DNA from: Myxococcus stipitatus
Lineage (GTDB): Bacteria > Myxococcota > Myxococcia > Myxococcales > Myxococcaceae
NCBI RefSeq assembly: GCF_021412625.1
Contig: NZ_JAKCFI010000012.1
Location: 62,001 to 126,000 of the forward strand
Direction: 5' to 3'
DNA: 64,000 bases
The notes under the pieces are model-generated. The model did no database searches. It was not told the origin of the DNA and was given only the letters and a program-made list of their open reading frames with translations. Positions 43,451 through 51,897 of the stretch are shown one piece after another. The position numbers were made by a program, and so were the translations under genes. The first letter of the stretch is position 1; every line of letters starts with the position of its first letter.

Positions 43451-45952
43451 TCACGGCATGAACAGCTCCGTCTGCACCTGCGAGAGGTCGTAGCCGTGCC
43501 CTCCGACCATCAGCACCTTGCCGGACCGCAGCAGCACGACCCCGGGGTCCTCACGCGGAGTCATGAGGCTGCTGATGGCCGTCCACTCCTGGGTGACCGG
43601 GTCGTACAGCTCGCAGAGGCTGATGAAGTACAGGTCGTCGAAGCCCCCGTAGCCACCCGCCACGAGGACCTTTCCGGAATCGAGAAGCGTGGCGGTGTGG
43701 CCGCCGCGGTTCTCCACCAGCTCCCCCACGGACGTCCAGGTTCCGGAAGACGGATCGAAGAGCTCGGCCGAATCCAACGTCTTCGGCGCGTCGGGCGTCC
43801 TGTCCTTGTACCCGCCGGCGACCAGCACCTTCCCCGTGCGCAGCAAGGTCGCCGTGTGGCCTCCTCGGAGGTCCACCATGCTGGCCACGGACTCCCACGT
43901 GTCCTTGTCCGGGTCATAGACCTCCGCCGACCGCAGGGGCGTCACCTTGTCCCCCACGAGCGTGTAGCCGCCCGTCACCAGGACCTTGCCCGAGGGCAGG
44001 AGCGTCTCGGTGTGGTCCCAGCGGGCCTCATGCATGGCCTTCGCGGGCTTCCACTCCTTCGACCCGGGGACGTACGACTCCACCGTGGCGAGTGCGCCCG
44101 TACCGTCCCGACCTCCCACCACGAGGACCTTGCCCGAGGGCAGGAGCGTGGCCGTGTGGAACGTCCGCCCCTGCGCGAGCTGCCCCTCCGACTCCCAGGA
44201 GTTCAGCGCCGGATCGAAGCTCACCACGTCCCGCACGGGGTTCGCGCCATTCGAACCGCCGACCACCAGCACCTTCCCCGACGGAAGGAGCGTCGCCGTG
44301 TGGTCTTCTCGCGCGACCGGCATGGGCGCGCGGGACGACCACGTCCCCGTCACGGCATCGTACAGGTCGACCACGCGCAGGGTGGTCGTGGAGACCGGGG
44401 TCTCGTTGCGGCCCCCGATGACCAGGACGGCCCCCGACTCGAGGCGCGTGGCCGTGGTCCGCTCACGCGCCACGGGCATCAACGCGGTAGGGGTCCAGGT
44501 CAACGTCCCGGGGTCGTAGACCTCGACCGAGGAGAGCGCGCCACTGACGCCGAGCCCCCCCACCATCAGCACCTTTCCTGTCCCCATCAGGACCGCGGTG
44601 TGGTCACGTCGCGCCGTCACGAGGGGCTTCGTCGTCGTCCACGCCTTCGTCTCCGGGTCGAAGAGCTCCGCGGAGGTGATGGCCCTCCCACTGGCGTCCA
44701 TCCCTCCCGTGACCAGCACCTGGCCGGTCAGCAGCAACGTCGCCGTATGGCCCTGTCGCGCCGTCGAAAGCGAGCCGGCCGTGAGCACCTGACGATTCGG
44801 GACGTCGATCAGCACCGAGGAAGCCAACACGCCTTTCTCGTTGGTGCCGCCCGTCACCAGCACCAGCCCCGACGGAAGCAGGGTCGCCGTGTGTCCGAGC
44901 CGTCCCTCGCCCATCGAATCGATCTGGAACCAGGTCTCCGACACTGAATCGAAGACGTCCGCGCTGCTCGGATACTGCCCTGGCCCCGTCGTTCCACCTG
45001 TCACCAGGACCAGACTCAGCTCCTCGCCCAGCGTGGTCGCCACGGGATGGTCGCGAGCCACGGGTGGGTTGCGCGTGACGTGCCACTTCGGGGTCCAGTC
45101 GGGTGCCTGTGGCGGGGTGTAGATCTCCGCCGTGGCGACGAGGGCCGTGTCATCGCTCCCCCCTGTCACCAGCACACGCGAATCGCTCATGAGCACCGCG
45201 GCGTGGCCGTAGCGACCTGTCGCGGGACTCGGGGCGGCTGTCCATGCGAGATGCGGAGGCTGATCGGGATGGTACAGGTCCGCCGCCTTGATGACGCCAT
45301 TGGCATTGCGTCCCCCGATGAGCAGCACCTCGCCCGCCCCCAGGCGGACCGCCACGTGCGCCGCGCGCGCGGTGGGAAGTCCGGCCTCGGGAAGCCAGGC
45401 TTGCTCCCTGGGGGAATAGAGGTCCGCGTTCCCGAGCACCGCGCCCGAGGCCTCGCCTCCCGTCACCAGCACGTTGCCCGAGTACAGCAGCGTCGCGGTG
45501 TGGCCCGAGCGCGCCGCCGGGAGTCCGTCCGTTTCCGTCATGGTCGGACACTCGGCGAGGCCGATGGCCGAAAACGTCACGTCGGCGGACGCCTCTCGGA
45601 CGCTGCGCGCGGTGAGCGTGAACGTCGCCCCCTCGGGAGGCACGCACTCGGGCGCGGTCCAGGTGATGTCCGTCGTCGTCGCGGTGTCCCGCGCCGCCCC
45701 GAACGTCCCCACGTTCGCCGCCCAGGTGAACACGAGCGCGTCTCCGCCGGGGTCCTTCGCGACAGCGTGGAAGCTCAGCGTCCCCTTCTTCTCGACATAG
45801 GCCACCTTGGTCGGCGTCGCCTCGAACACGGGCGAGCAGATGGCCGGATGGTTCTTGCAGTACGTCTTCTCTCCTTCGTCGAAGTCGACACAGCTTCCGA
45901 GCAGCACCAGGGCCCCCACGAGCAGTGGGGCCGTCCAGGAACCCGGCTTCAT
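43451..45952 (-). CDS. Kelch-repeat lipoprotein
   Basis: 833 residues from ATG 45952 with GGGAGGTGGCC upstream. The signal peptide ends V-L-L-G-S-C (Cys about 20). An Ig-like domain (about 35-140, containing VFTWAANVGTF) is followed by about 13-14 kelch blades. Each blade reads roughly GHTATLLPSGKVLVTGG every 48-52 residues, enough for two propellers. Repeats are also visible in the DNA. Such proteins are abundant at the myxobacterial surface and their ligands are unknown. The start overlaps the stop of the gene upstream by four bases. Confidence 0.87.
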   Translation of the reverse strand: MKPGSWTAPLLVGALVLLGSCVDFDEGEKTYCKNHPAICSPVFEATPTKVAYVEKKGTLSFHAVAKDPGGDALVFTWAANVGTFGAARDTATTTDITWTAPECVPPEGATFTLTARSVREASADVTFSAIGLAECPTMTETDGLPAARSGHTATLLYSGNVLVTGGEASGAVLGNADLYSPREQAWLPEAGLPTARAAHVAVRLGAGEVLLIGGRNANGVIKAADLYHPDQPPHLAWTAAPSPATGRYGHAAVLMSDSRVLVTGGSDDTALVATAEIYTPPQAPDWTPKWHVTRNPPVARDHPVATTLGEELSLVLVTGGTTGPGQYPSSADVFDSVSETWFQIDSMGEGRLGHTATLLPSGLVLVTGGTNEKGVLASSVLIDVPNRQVLTAGSLSTARQGHTATLLLTGQVLVTGGMDASGRAITSAELFDPETKAWTTTKPLVTARRDHTAVLMGTGKVLMVGGLGVSGALSSVEVYDPGTLTWTPTALMPVARERTTATRLESGAVLVIGGRNETPVSTTTLRVVDLYDAVTGTWSSRAPMPVAREDHTATLLPSGKVLVVGGSNGANPVRDVVSFDPALNSWESEGQLAQGRTFHTATLLPSGKVLVVGGRDGTGALATVESYVPGSKEWKPAKAMHEARWDHTETLLPSGKVLVTGGYTLVGDKVTPLRSAEVYDPDKDTWESVASMVDLRGGHTATLLRTGKVLVAGGYKDRTPDAPKTLDSAELFDPSSGTWTSVGELVENRGGHTATLLDSGKVLVAGGYGGFDDLYFISLCELYDPVTQEWTAISSLMTPREDPGVVLLRSGKVLMVGGHGYDLSQVQTELFMP

Positions 45953-46761
45953 GGCCACCTCCCAGAGACGAACGCGGAAGTCCCGTCCGTGCTCAACACG
46001 AGCCCTGTCTCCGGAGAACGGGAGGGCGCGCCCCACAGATACATGCCGGCGGCCACGCCCAGCCCCACCACTCCCGCGCCGGCGAGCACCACGCCCACGG
46101 TCTGATACGTCTTCCCCTTCGAGGACGTGTCCTTCACGTCGGGAACCGTCTCGAGGTCCGTGTCCTTGTCGGTCAGCTTCGAGTGCTGACTCCGGGCCAG
46201 CAGGAACGTCACCCCCGAGCCCGCGAGCAGCCCGCCGCCAATCGCGGCCGGGAGCCACGCCCGCTCCAGGCGTGACGCCCCCGCCCGCACCTCGGGAGTC
46301 GACGTCGCGGGCGGAGCCACGACCACCGCGGGTGGCGCGCTGGCCCTGTTCCGCACCGCGGCGGCCTCCAGCTCCCGCTTCACCTGCCCGCGAAGCTGCT
46401 CGAAGCGCTCGGAGACCTTGGGGGAGACGGTCAACGGCAGCTTCGCGTCGGGCTGGAGGAACAGCGCGGCCTTGAAGGCCGCGTCGGACGACGGTCCCCG
46501 GCCGAGGTCCGCCAGGATGACCCCCTCGTAGAGCGACAACAGGGCGTCATCCGTCTCGCTCCGGGAATGGCGCTTGGCGCGGGAGATCTGCTCCAGCGCC
46601 CCCTCGTATTCGAGGTCGTTGTAGAGCCGGGTCGCGGACAGCACATAGGTCTGCACCGAACCCGGAGGCTCGGCCGAGGCGACACGCGGCAGCAGCGGGC
46701 CACCCAATGACAAGACCACCACCACCGCGAGGAAGGGCCTCTTCTGGCCAGGAGTCTTCAT
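45949..46761 (-). CDS. Exported TPR-like protein with two membrane helices
   Basis: About 270 residues. There is a signal peptide (MKTPGQKRPF, hydrophobic core, V-A-S-A before Glu). A TPR-like half follows (YNDLEYEGALEQISRAKRHS, ALFLQPDAKLPLTVSPKVSE), then an Ala/Pro linker. Two hydrophobic segments come next (AAIGGGLLAGSGVTFLLA and VGVVLAGAGVVGLGVAAGMYLWG), separated by a polar loop. This design, periplasmic helical repeats plus a C-terminal membrane hairpin, recurs in myxobacteria without known function. The stop overlaps the kelch gene start (ATGA), so translation is coupled. GTG 46770 is an alternative start. Confidence 0.75.
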   Translation of the reverse strand: MKTPGQKRPFLAVVVVLSLGGPLLPRVASAEPPGSVQTYVLSATRLYNDLEYEGALEQISRAKRHSRSETDDALLSLYEGVILADLGRGPSSDAAFKAALFLQPDAKLPLTVSPKVSERFEQLRGQVKRELEAAAVRNRASAPPAVVVAPPATSTPEVRAGASRLERAWLPAAIGGGLLAGSGVTFLLARSQHSKLTDKDTDLETVPDVKDTSSKGKTYQTVGVVLAGAGVVGLGVAAGMYLWGAPSRSPETGLVLSTDGTSAFVSGRWP

Positions 46762-47329
46762 GGGATCCACGATCCATCAGGCAGTCGGGAATCCTTGGAT
46801 GAAGGCAAACAACAGCCGCCCCGTGCCAGTGATTTTTGAGAGGATCAGAAAAGCAGACACAAAGCCTCGCGGGCGCCACACCTCGCAGGAGAGGACGGTC
46901 GAACCGCAGCGGAAATAAACAGTCAGGCCGCCGAGGTGAGTCTGGGTGTGGAGATCTCCTGCGGAGAGGACCGCGAAGCGCCCGGGCGGATGTCCTGCGG
47001 GCTACGCGTCTGGACGAGCAACCGAAGCGGATTACGTGGATGCGCCCACCGTGCTCGGGCCCTTCGGGTACCCTGGCCCCAGCTCGCCCCATCTGGAGCC
47101 TCGCCCGCACCACCATGCCCGTCCCCAGCAGCGACGCCATCCGAGCCCTCCAGGAGCGCCTGCGCCAGGAGAAGCATCCCGCCATCTCCGAGGTGCCCCT
47201 CACCCCCGTCGTGGCGAAGGACCTCCACGCTCGACGCGTGTGTCAGGGCAGGCGGGTGAGGTTGATGACCGCCGGCCCCGGTGACGGTGACGGACGGCGT
47301 GATTCACGGCGCGCCGGGCCGGCGACAGC
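46762..47329. other. Intergenic stretch with a truncated reading frame
   Basis: 568 bases. The part at 46790-46930 is unusually A/T-rich and probably carries the promoter of the TPR-like/kelch pair. From 47115 a short coding-like frame appears, listed separately. Confidence 0.6.
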
Positions 47330-47348
47330 TCAGCGCCACTGCGGATGA
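47115..47348 (+). pseudogene. Probable truncated gene start
   Basis: ATG 47115 opens a frame whose first 38 codons have only two third positions that are A or T. It reads MPVPSSDAIRALQERLRQEK then EVPLTPVVAKDLHARRV. After about 47240 the bias vanishes, and the frame runs into the antisense end of the next gene. It looks like the first 42 codons of a gene whose remainder was deleted. The product was not recognised. Confidence 0.45.
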
Positions 47349-48175
47349 GCGAGCACCCGCGCCTCGAGCTCCGGCGTCAGCTGCGCGCCGTGTGGAGCGC
47401 GGGACGACGAGCGCTTCCACCGCTCCAGCCAGCGCTCGGCCAGGGGCGACTCCAGCGACTCGCGCCGCGTGGCGGCAACCGTCGTCTCCCCCTTCGTCCC
47501 CGTGGCCGCGCCCGCGCCCACGAAGAACCCCGCCAGCAGCAGCGTCACCCGCGTCGGCGTCGCCGCGCTGTACGTGAGCAGGAGCGCCCCCTCCCCGTCC
47601 TCCCGGCAATGACGCCGCACGCGCGCGAGCACCCCTTCCGTCCACATGTCCGGATTCGACGCGGGAGAGAACGGGTCGAAGTACACGAGGTCCGCCACGG
47701 GCAGCGCCCCGTCCAGGAACGGCACCGCGTCCCCCAGGTACAGCCGCCAGCGCAGGCCTTCCGACTCCCACACGCCGTCGCGCATGAGCGCCTCGGCCGC
47801 GGCGCGGAACGGCTGGAGGAAGGGGAAGCCCTCGGGGTCCGCCAGCGCCAGCCGCAGCGGCGCCAGATCCACCTCGAAGCTGACCACCTCCAGCGGGCGT
47901 CGCCGCTCGGCGCCCAGCTCGCGCGCGCACGTCAGCGCGGCCACCGCGTTGGTGGCGGCGCCCAGGCCCACGTCATGGATGACCAGCGGCGCTCCCGGCT
48001 GTCGCAGCCGCTCCGCCAGCCGGGGCTGCTCGACGTAGAGCCCCAGGGCCTCCTTCCACGGGCCCACGGACGGGTGCATCACCTCGCCATGCCCCAGGTG
48101 CCGCACGGCGCGCGAGCCGTTGCGCAGCGTGACGAGCTCGAAGTCCCCGTCTCGCGGATTGGCGTCGGCGCTCAC
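47330..48175 (-). CDS. MnmC-like tRNA (mnm5s2U34) methyltransferase, methylase domain only
   Basis: 281 residues. VIHDVGLGAATNAVAAL (about residue 66) is the SAM-binding loop, EVVSFEVDLAPLRLAL the second strand, and DLVYFDPFSPASNPDMWT (about 165) the DUF752/MnmC signature. The family makes the last methylation of 5-methylaminomethyluridine at the tRNA wobble base. E. coli MnmC also has an FAD oxidase domain, which is absent here, so the protein resembles stand-alone MnmD. Its start overlaps the tgt stop by four bases, which couples two wobble-base modification enzymes. Confidence 0.85.
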   Translation of the reverse strand: MSADANPRDGDFELVTLRNGSRAVRHLGHGEVMHPSVGPWKEALGLYVEQPRLAERLRQPGAPLVIHDVGLGAATNAVAALTCARELGAERRRPLEVVSFEVDLAPLRLALADPEGFPFLQPFRAAAEALMRDGVWESEGLRWRLYLGDAVPFLDGALPVADLVYFDPFSPASNPDMWTEGVLARVRRHCREDGEGALLLTYSAATPTRVTLLLAGFFVGAGAATGTKGETTVAATRRESLESPLAERWLERWKRSSSRAPHGAQLTPELEARVLAHPQWR

Positions 48176-49341
48176 CCGACCTCCTTCAGCGTCACCGACC
48201 GCGCGCTCGCCTCTTCCTTCAGGTCCTTGGGCGTGGCGACAGCCGCCTTCAACTCGCGCGATACCTGGTCATAGGTGCCGGAGAGGATGCCCGCGCGGAT
48301 GCGGCCCATGAGCTTCTGGTAGTGCCGCACGTTGTGCACCGACAGGAAGCGCGAGCCCAGGTGGTGCTTGCCCCGCATCAGGTGCTGGAGGTAGCCGCGC
48401 GTGTAGCGCTTGCACACGTAGCAGTCGCACTCCGCGTCGAGCGGCTCGTCCGCCAGCCGGTACACGCTGCGGGTGATGCGCACCAGGCCCTGGAAGGTGT
48501 ACGCGTAGCCCTGCTGCGCCATCTTCGTGGGGATGATGCAGTCGAACATGTCCACGCCGCGCAGCACCGCCTCGATGAGGTCGGTGGGCGTGCCCACGCC
48601 CATCAGGTAGCGCGGCTTGTCCGCCGGCAGCGAAGCGGTGGTGCGCAGGGTCATCTCCTCGCGCTCCACCTTCGTCTCGCCCACCGCCAGCCCGCCGATG
48701 GCGAAGCCGTCGAAGGGCAGCTTCGTCAGGAACGCCGCGCTCTCGTCGCGCAGGTTCGGGAACACACCGCCCTGGACGATGCCGAACAGCGCCTGCCCCG
48801 TGTCCACCTTCGCCTTCGCCGCCAGGCTGCGCACCGCCCACCGGTGGGTGCGCTCCATCGCCTCGCGCGTGCCCGCCTCGTCCGTGCGCGAGTCGATGCA
48901 CACGTCCAACACCATCATGATTTCGGAGTTGATCGCCTGCTGCATGGCGATGCTCGACTCCGGGCTCAACAGCTGCCGGCTGTTGTCGTAGAAGCTGCGG
49001 AAGTGCGCGCCCTTCTCCGTAATGAGGCGGTCCTCGGGCAGCGAGAAGATCTGGAACCCGCCGGAGTCGGTGAGCACGCCGCCGTCCCACTGCATGAACG
49101 GGTGGATGCCTCCGAAGCGCTTGAACACCTCCGCGCCGGGCCGGAGCATCAGGTGGTAGGTGTTCGCCAGCAGGATGCTGGCGCCGGTCTCCTTCACCTC
49201 CTCCATGGCCAGGTGCCGGAAGGCGGCGTGGGTCGCCACCGGCATGAACATGGGGGTGTTGAAGGAGCCGCGGCGGGTGTGCAGCACGCCGGCGCGGGCG
49301 CCGGTGGGGTCGGTGGTGACGAGCTCGAAGCGGACGGCCAT
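48172..49341 (-). CDS. tgt: Queuine/preQ1 tRNA-guanine transglycosylase
   Basis: 389 residues, full length. It exchanges G34 for preQ1 in GUN-anticodon tRNAs. Visible sites are MFMPVATHA, the general base Asp in LTDSGGFQIFSL, the nucleophile Asp in VDMFDCIIPTKMAQQG, LFGIVQGG for base recognition, and the zinc ligands C-D-C-Y-V-C followed by His in LSVHNVRHY. ATG 49341 gives the standard N-terminus (RFELVTTDPTGARAG). It is followed by the overlapping MnmC-like gene and is divergent from the ABC-F gene. Confidence 0.96.
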   Translation of the reverse strand: MAVRFELVTTDPTGARAGVLHTRRGSFNTPMFMPVATHAAFRHLAMEEVKETGASILLANTYHLMLRPGAEVFKRFGGIHPFMQWDGGVLTDSGGFQIFSLPEDRLITEKGAHFRSFYDNSRQLLSPESSIAMQQAINSEIMMVLDVCIDSRTDEAGTREAMERTHRWAVRSLAAKAKVDTGQALFGIVQGGVFPNLRDESAAFLTKLPFDGFAIGGLAVGETKVEREEMTLRTTASLPADKPRYLMGVGTPTDLIEAVLRGVDMFDCIIPTKMAQQGYAYTFQGLVRITRSVYRLADEPLDAECDCYVCKRYTRGYLQHLMRGKHHLGSRFLSVHNVRHYQKLMGRIRAGILSGTYDQVSRELKAAVATPKDLKEEASARSVTLKEVG

Positions 49342-49428
49342 GGGCGGGGCCTTATACCCGTCATGCCCCCCGGCTACCGCATCCGAGTCGCCCGTCCCCC
49401 CACCCTCCGGGCGTCCTGGCCCACAAAA

Positions 49429-49444
49429 CCCTGGCATTCCAGGG
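49429..49444. promoter_or_regulatory. Palindrome in the tgt/ABC-F divergent region
   Basis: CCCTGG (49429-49434) mirrors CCAGGG (49439-49444) around CATT, flanked by AAAA and TTTT. It is an operator-like dyad in the 212-base gap between the two divergent starts. The binding protein is unknown. Confidence 0.4.
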
Positions 49445-49553
49445 CATTTTCCGTCGCCCCACGAGCGTTTCCCCATGTCCCGCGCCTGGGCCGGACGCGG
49501 GCCATCACGCTTGTTTGGCCGCTTTGCGTCATTTCCGCTACAACGCCCCCGCC

Positions 49554-51152
49554 ATGTTCAACGTCATCAACGTCTCCAAGGCCTACGGGCCCAAGAAGCT
49601 CTTCGAGGAGGTGAACGTCACCTTCTCCGCGGGCCGCCGCTACGGCCTGACGGGCCCCAACGGGGCCGGCAAGTCCACGTTCATGAAGATCCTCGCCGGA
49701 GACGAGGAAGCGGACATGGGCAGCATCGTCCGCCCCCGCAAGCTGGGCATCCTCCGCCAGGACCACTTCCGCTACGAGGAGGACCGCGTCCTCGACGTGG
49801 TGCTCATGGGCAACGGCCCGCTGTGGAAGGCCATGTCGGAGAAGAACCAGCTGCTGGCCAAGTCCGACATCACCGAGGAGGACGGCAACCGGCTGGGCGA
49901 GCTGGAGGGCGTCATCGCCGAGGAGGACGGCTACTCCGCGGAGAGCGACGCGGCGACGCTGCTGGCGGGTCTGGGCATCGAGGAGTCGACGCACGAGGGC
50001 CCGATGCGACAGCTGACCGGCGGCCTCAAGCTGCGCGTGCTGCTCGCCCAGGCGCTGTTCGGCAAGCCGGAAGGGCTGCTGCTCGACGAGCCCACGAACA
50101 ACCTGGACATCGACTCCATCCGCTGGCTGGAGAACTTCCTCCACGAGTACGAGGGCGTGCTCATCACCATCAGCCACGACCGGCACTTCCTCAACTCCAT
50201 CTGCACGCACATCGCGGACATCGACTACGAAACCATCATCCAGTACACGGGTGGTTACGACGACATGGTGCGCCAGAAGGCGCAGGTGCGCGGCCGCATC
50301 GAGTCCGAGACGGCGGAGAAGAAGAAGAAGATCGCCCAGCTCCAGGACTTCGTCGCCCGCTTCAGCGCGGGTACGCGCGCCTCGCAGGTGCAGAGCCGCA
50401 TCAAGCAGATCGAGAAGCTCAAGTCGGACGACCTCAAGCGCTCGAACATCGCGCGGCCCTTCATCCGCTTCGACCAGAAGGTGGTCAGCGGCAAGCAGAC
50501 GCTGATGGTCGAGGGCATCAGCAAGTCCTTCGACGGCACGCCGGTCATCCGCCCCTTCAACGCGCTGGTGTGCAAGGGCGAGAAGGTGTGCGTCATCGGC
50601 CGCAACGGCGTGGGCAAGTCCACCCTGGTGAAGATGATCGCCGGCCAGCTGGAGCCGGACTCCGGGAAGATTGGCTGGGGTCACCAGGCGTCGGTGGGCT
50701 ACCTGCCGCAGGACCACCACGGCGTGGTGCGCAAGGGCACCACGTGCTTCGGCTGGCTGCGCGACCTGCACGACAAGCTCACCAACGAGGAGATCTCCGG
50801 CGTGCTGGGCCGCATGCTCTTCTCCGGTGAGGAGCGCATGAAGAACACCGACACGCTCTCCGGTGGCGAGACGGTGCGCCTGTTGCTCTCCAAGCTGATG
50901 ATCATGCAGGACAACGTGCTGGTGCTCGACGAGCCCACCAACCACCTCGACCTGGAGTCCATCTCCGCGCTGGCCGAGGGCCTCCAGAAGTACGAGGGCA
51001 CCGTCATCGTCGTCACCCACGACCAGGAGCTCATCTCCGAGGTCGCCACCCGCGTCTGGTCGCTCCAGGCGGGCCAGGAGGTGCTCGACTTCAACGGCCC
51101 CTACTCGGAGTTCCTCGAGAAGCACGCCGACGCGGCGCTCCGCCGCCGGTAG
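49554..51152 (+). CDS. ybiT: ABC-F translation factor, YbiT type
   Basis: 532 residues with two ABC domains and no membrane part. The first has Walker A GPNGAGKS and a signature degenerate to QLTGGLKLR, with LLDEPTNNLD as Walker B. The linker is rich in Lys/Glu (KKKKIAQLQDFVARFSAGTR). The second has GRNGVGKS, LSGGETVRLL and LDEPTNHLD. FSAGRRYGLTGPNGAG and IRFDQKVVSGK align closely with E. coli YbiT. ABC-F proteins bind the ribosomal E-site and relieve stalling. ATG 49554 was chosen over ATG-less upstream frame. It is divergent from tgt. Confidence 0.93.
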   Translation: MFNVINVSKAYGPKKLFEEVNVTFSAGRRYGLTGPNGAGKSTFMKILAGDEEADMGSIVRPRKLGILRQDHFRYEEDRVLDVVLMGNGPLWKAMSEKNQLLAKSDITEEDGNRLGELEGVIAEEDGYSAESDAATLLAGLGIEESTHEGPMRQLTGGLKLRVLLAQALFGKPEGLLLDEPTNNLDIDSIRWLENFLHEYEGVLITISHDRHFLNSICTHIADIDYETIIQYTGGYDDMVRQKAQVRGRIESETAEKKKKIAQLQDFVARFSAGTRASQVQSRIKQIEKLKSDDLKRSNIARPFIRFDQKVVSGKQTLMVEGISKSFDGTPVIRPFNALVCKGEKVCVIGRNGVGKSTLVKMIAGQLEPDSGKIGWGHQASVGYLPQDHHGVVRKGTTCFGWLRDLHDKLTNEEISGVLGRMLFSGEERMKNTDTLSGGETVRLLLSKLMIMQDNVLVLDEPTNHLDLESISALAEGLQKYEGTVIVVTHDQELISEVATRVWSLQAGQEVLDFNGPYSEFLEKHADAALRRR

Positions 51153-51166
51153 TCACGTCGGCGCCT

Positions 51167-51217
51167 CGTCCGCCATGGCGTGGGCTTCCTTCCCTGGAGA
51201 GCCCGTCATGGCGGACG
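51167..51217. terminator. Long hairpin between convergent genes
   Basis: CGTCCGCCATG (51167-51177) pairs perfectly with CATGGCGGACG (51207-51217). Inside, GGGCT (51182-51186) pairs with AGCCC (51200-51204). It is the longest hairpin in the window, 14 bases past the ABC-F stop and before the Rrf2 stop at 51266. Confidence 0.7.
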
Positions 51218-51265
51218 GTGGGGTCGGCCGGAAGCGGCCCCGACACGCCAGACGCGGCGAGTGGC

Positions 51266-51724
51266 TCAGCTGGCCTGTCCCGCCCCTTCGGTCTCCCGGA
51301 AGCGGGTCATCAGCGCGGCGGACATCTGCGCCACGGTGGTCTCCTCCAGGCTCTTCTTCAGCGCCGCCTCCGCGCGGCCGAAGACTCCCTCCAGGTAGTC
51401 CGCCACGCAGGCGCCCACGACGCACTCCGCCGAGGGCTCGGTGGGGTGGCGGCCGAACAGCTCCACGCCCTCCTCCACGGCCTCGTAGACGTCACGCAGG
51501 GTGATGGTCTCCGGACGCCGGGCCAGCTTCACCCCGCCCCGCGCGCCCCGCTTCGTCTCCACCAGGCCCGCACGGCCCAGGTCGCCCAACAGCCGCCGCA
51601 CCACCACGGGGTTCGTCTGGATGCTGCGCGCCATCGTCTCGGAGGTGATGGGCTCACGCGCCTGGTCACACTCCTTCGCGAGCATCGCCACGATGTGCGC
51701 CGCCATGGTGAATCGGCTGTTCAC
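51266..51724 (-). CDS. Rrf2-family transcriptional regulator
   Basis: 152 residues. The winged helix is typical of Rrf2: MAAHIVAMLAKE, ITSETMARSIQTNPVVVRRL, LLGDLGRAGLVETKRGARGG, and VKLARRPETITLRDVYEAVE. The linker that carries three Cys in IscR/NsrR has only two here (ECVVGACV). An Fe-S cluster is therefore doubtful, and it resembles YwnA or thiol-sensing members. The start is GTG 51724 with GGAGGGTGA just upstream. No obvious target is adjacent. Confidence 0.88.
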   Translation of the reverse strand: MNSRFTMAAHIVAMLAKECDQAREPITSETMARSIQTNPVVVRRLLGDLGRAGLVETKRGARGGVKLARRPETITLRDVYEAVEEGVELFGRHPTEPSAECVVGACVADYLEGVFGRAEAALKKSLEETTVAQMSAALMTRFRETEGAGQAS

Positions 51725-51897
51725 TCACCCTCCGGGGAGGCGATTGGAACGTCAAGGGTTACCTATCGTCCACCGCCCCCGGGTGCAACCCGGGAAGACC
51801 CGACTCCGGCGTCACACCCCGCCTGTCCCAGCGACGGATTGGCGCGGGAAGCCCTCGACGTCGTGAGCCCCGTCCGGGTGTCACGCCAGCGCTCGCT

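Noticed and set aside
46813..46828. Sigma-54-like TGGCACG on the minus strand before the TPR-like/kelch pair
   Set aside because: The -24 part is perfect, but GG and GC are nine bases apart, not ten, and the -12 part lacks TTGC.
49432..49445. TGGCATTCCAGGGC before the ABC-F gene
   Set aside because: Same one-base spacing defect. It is part of the palindrome instead.
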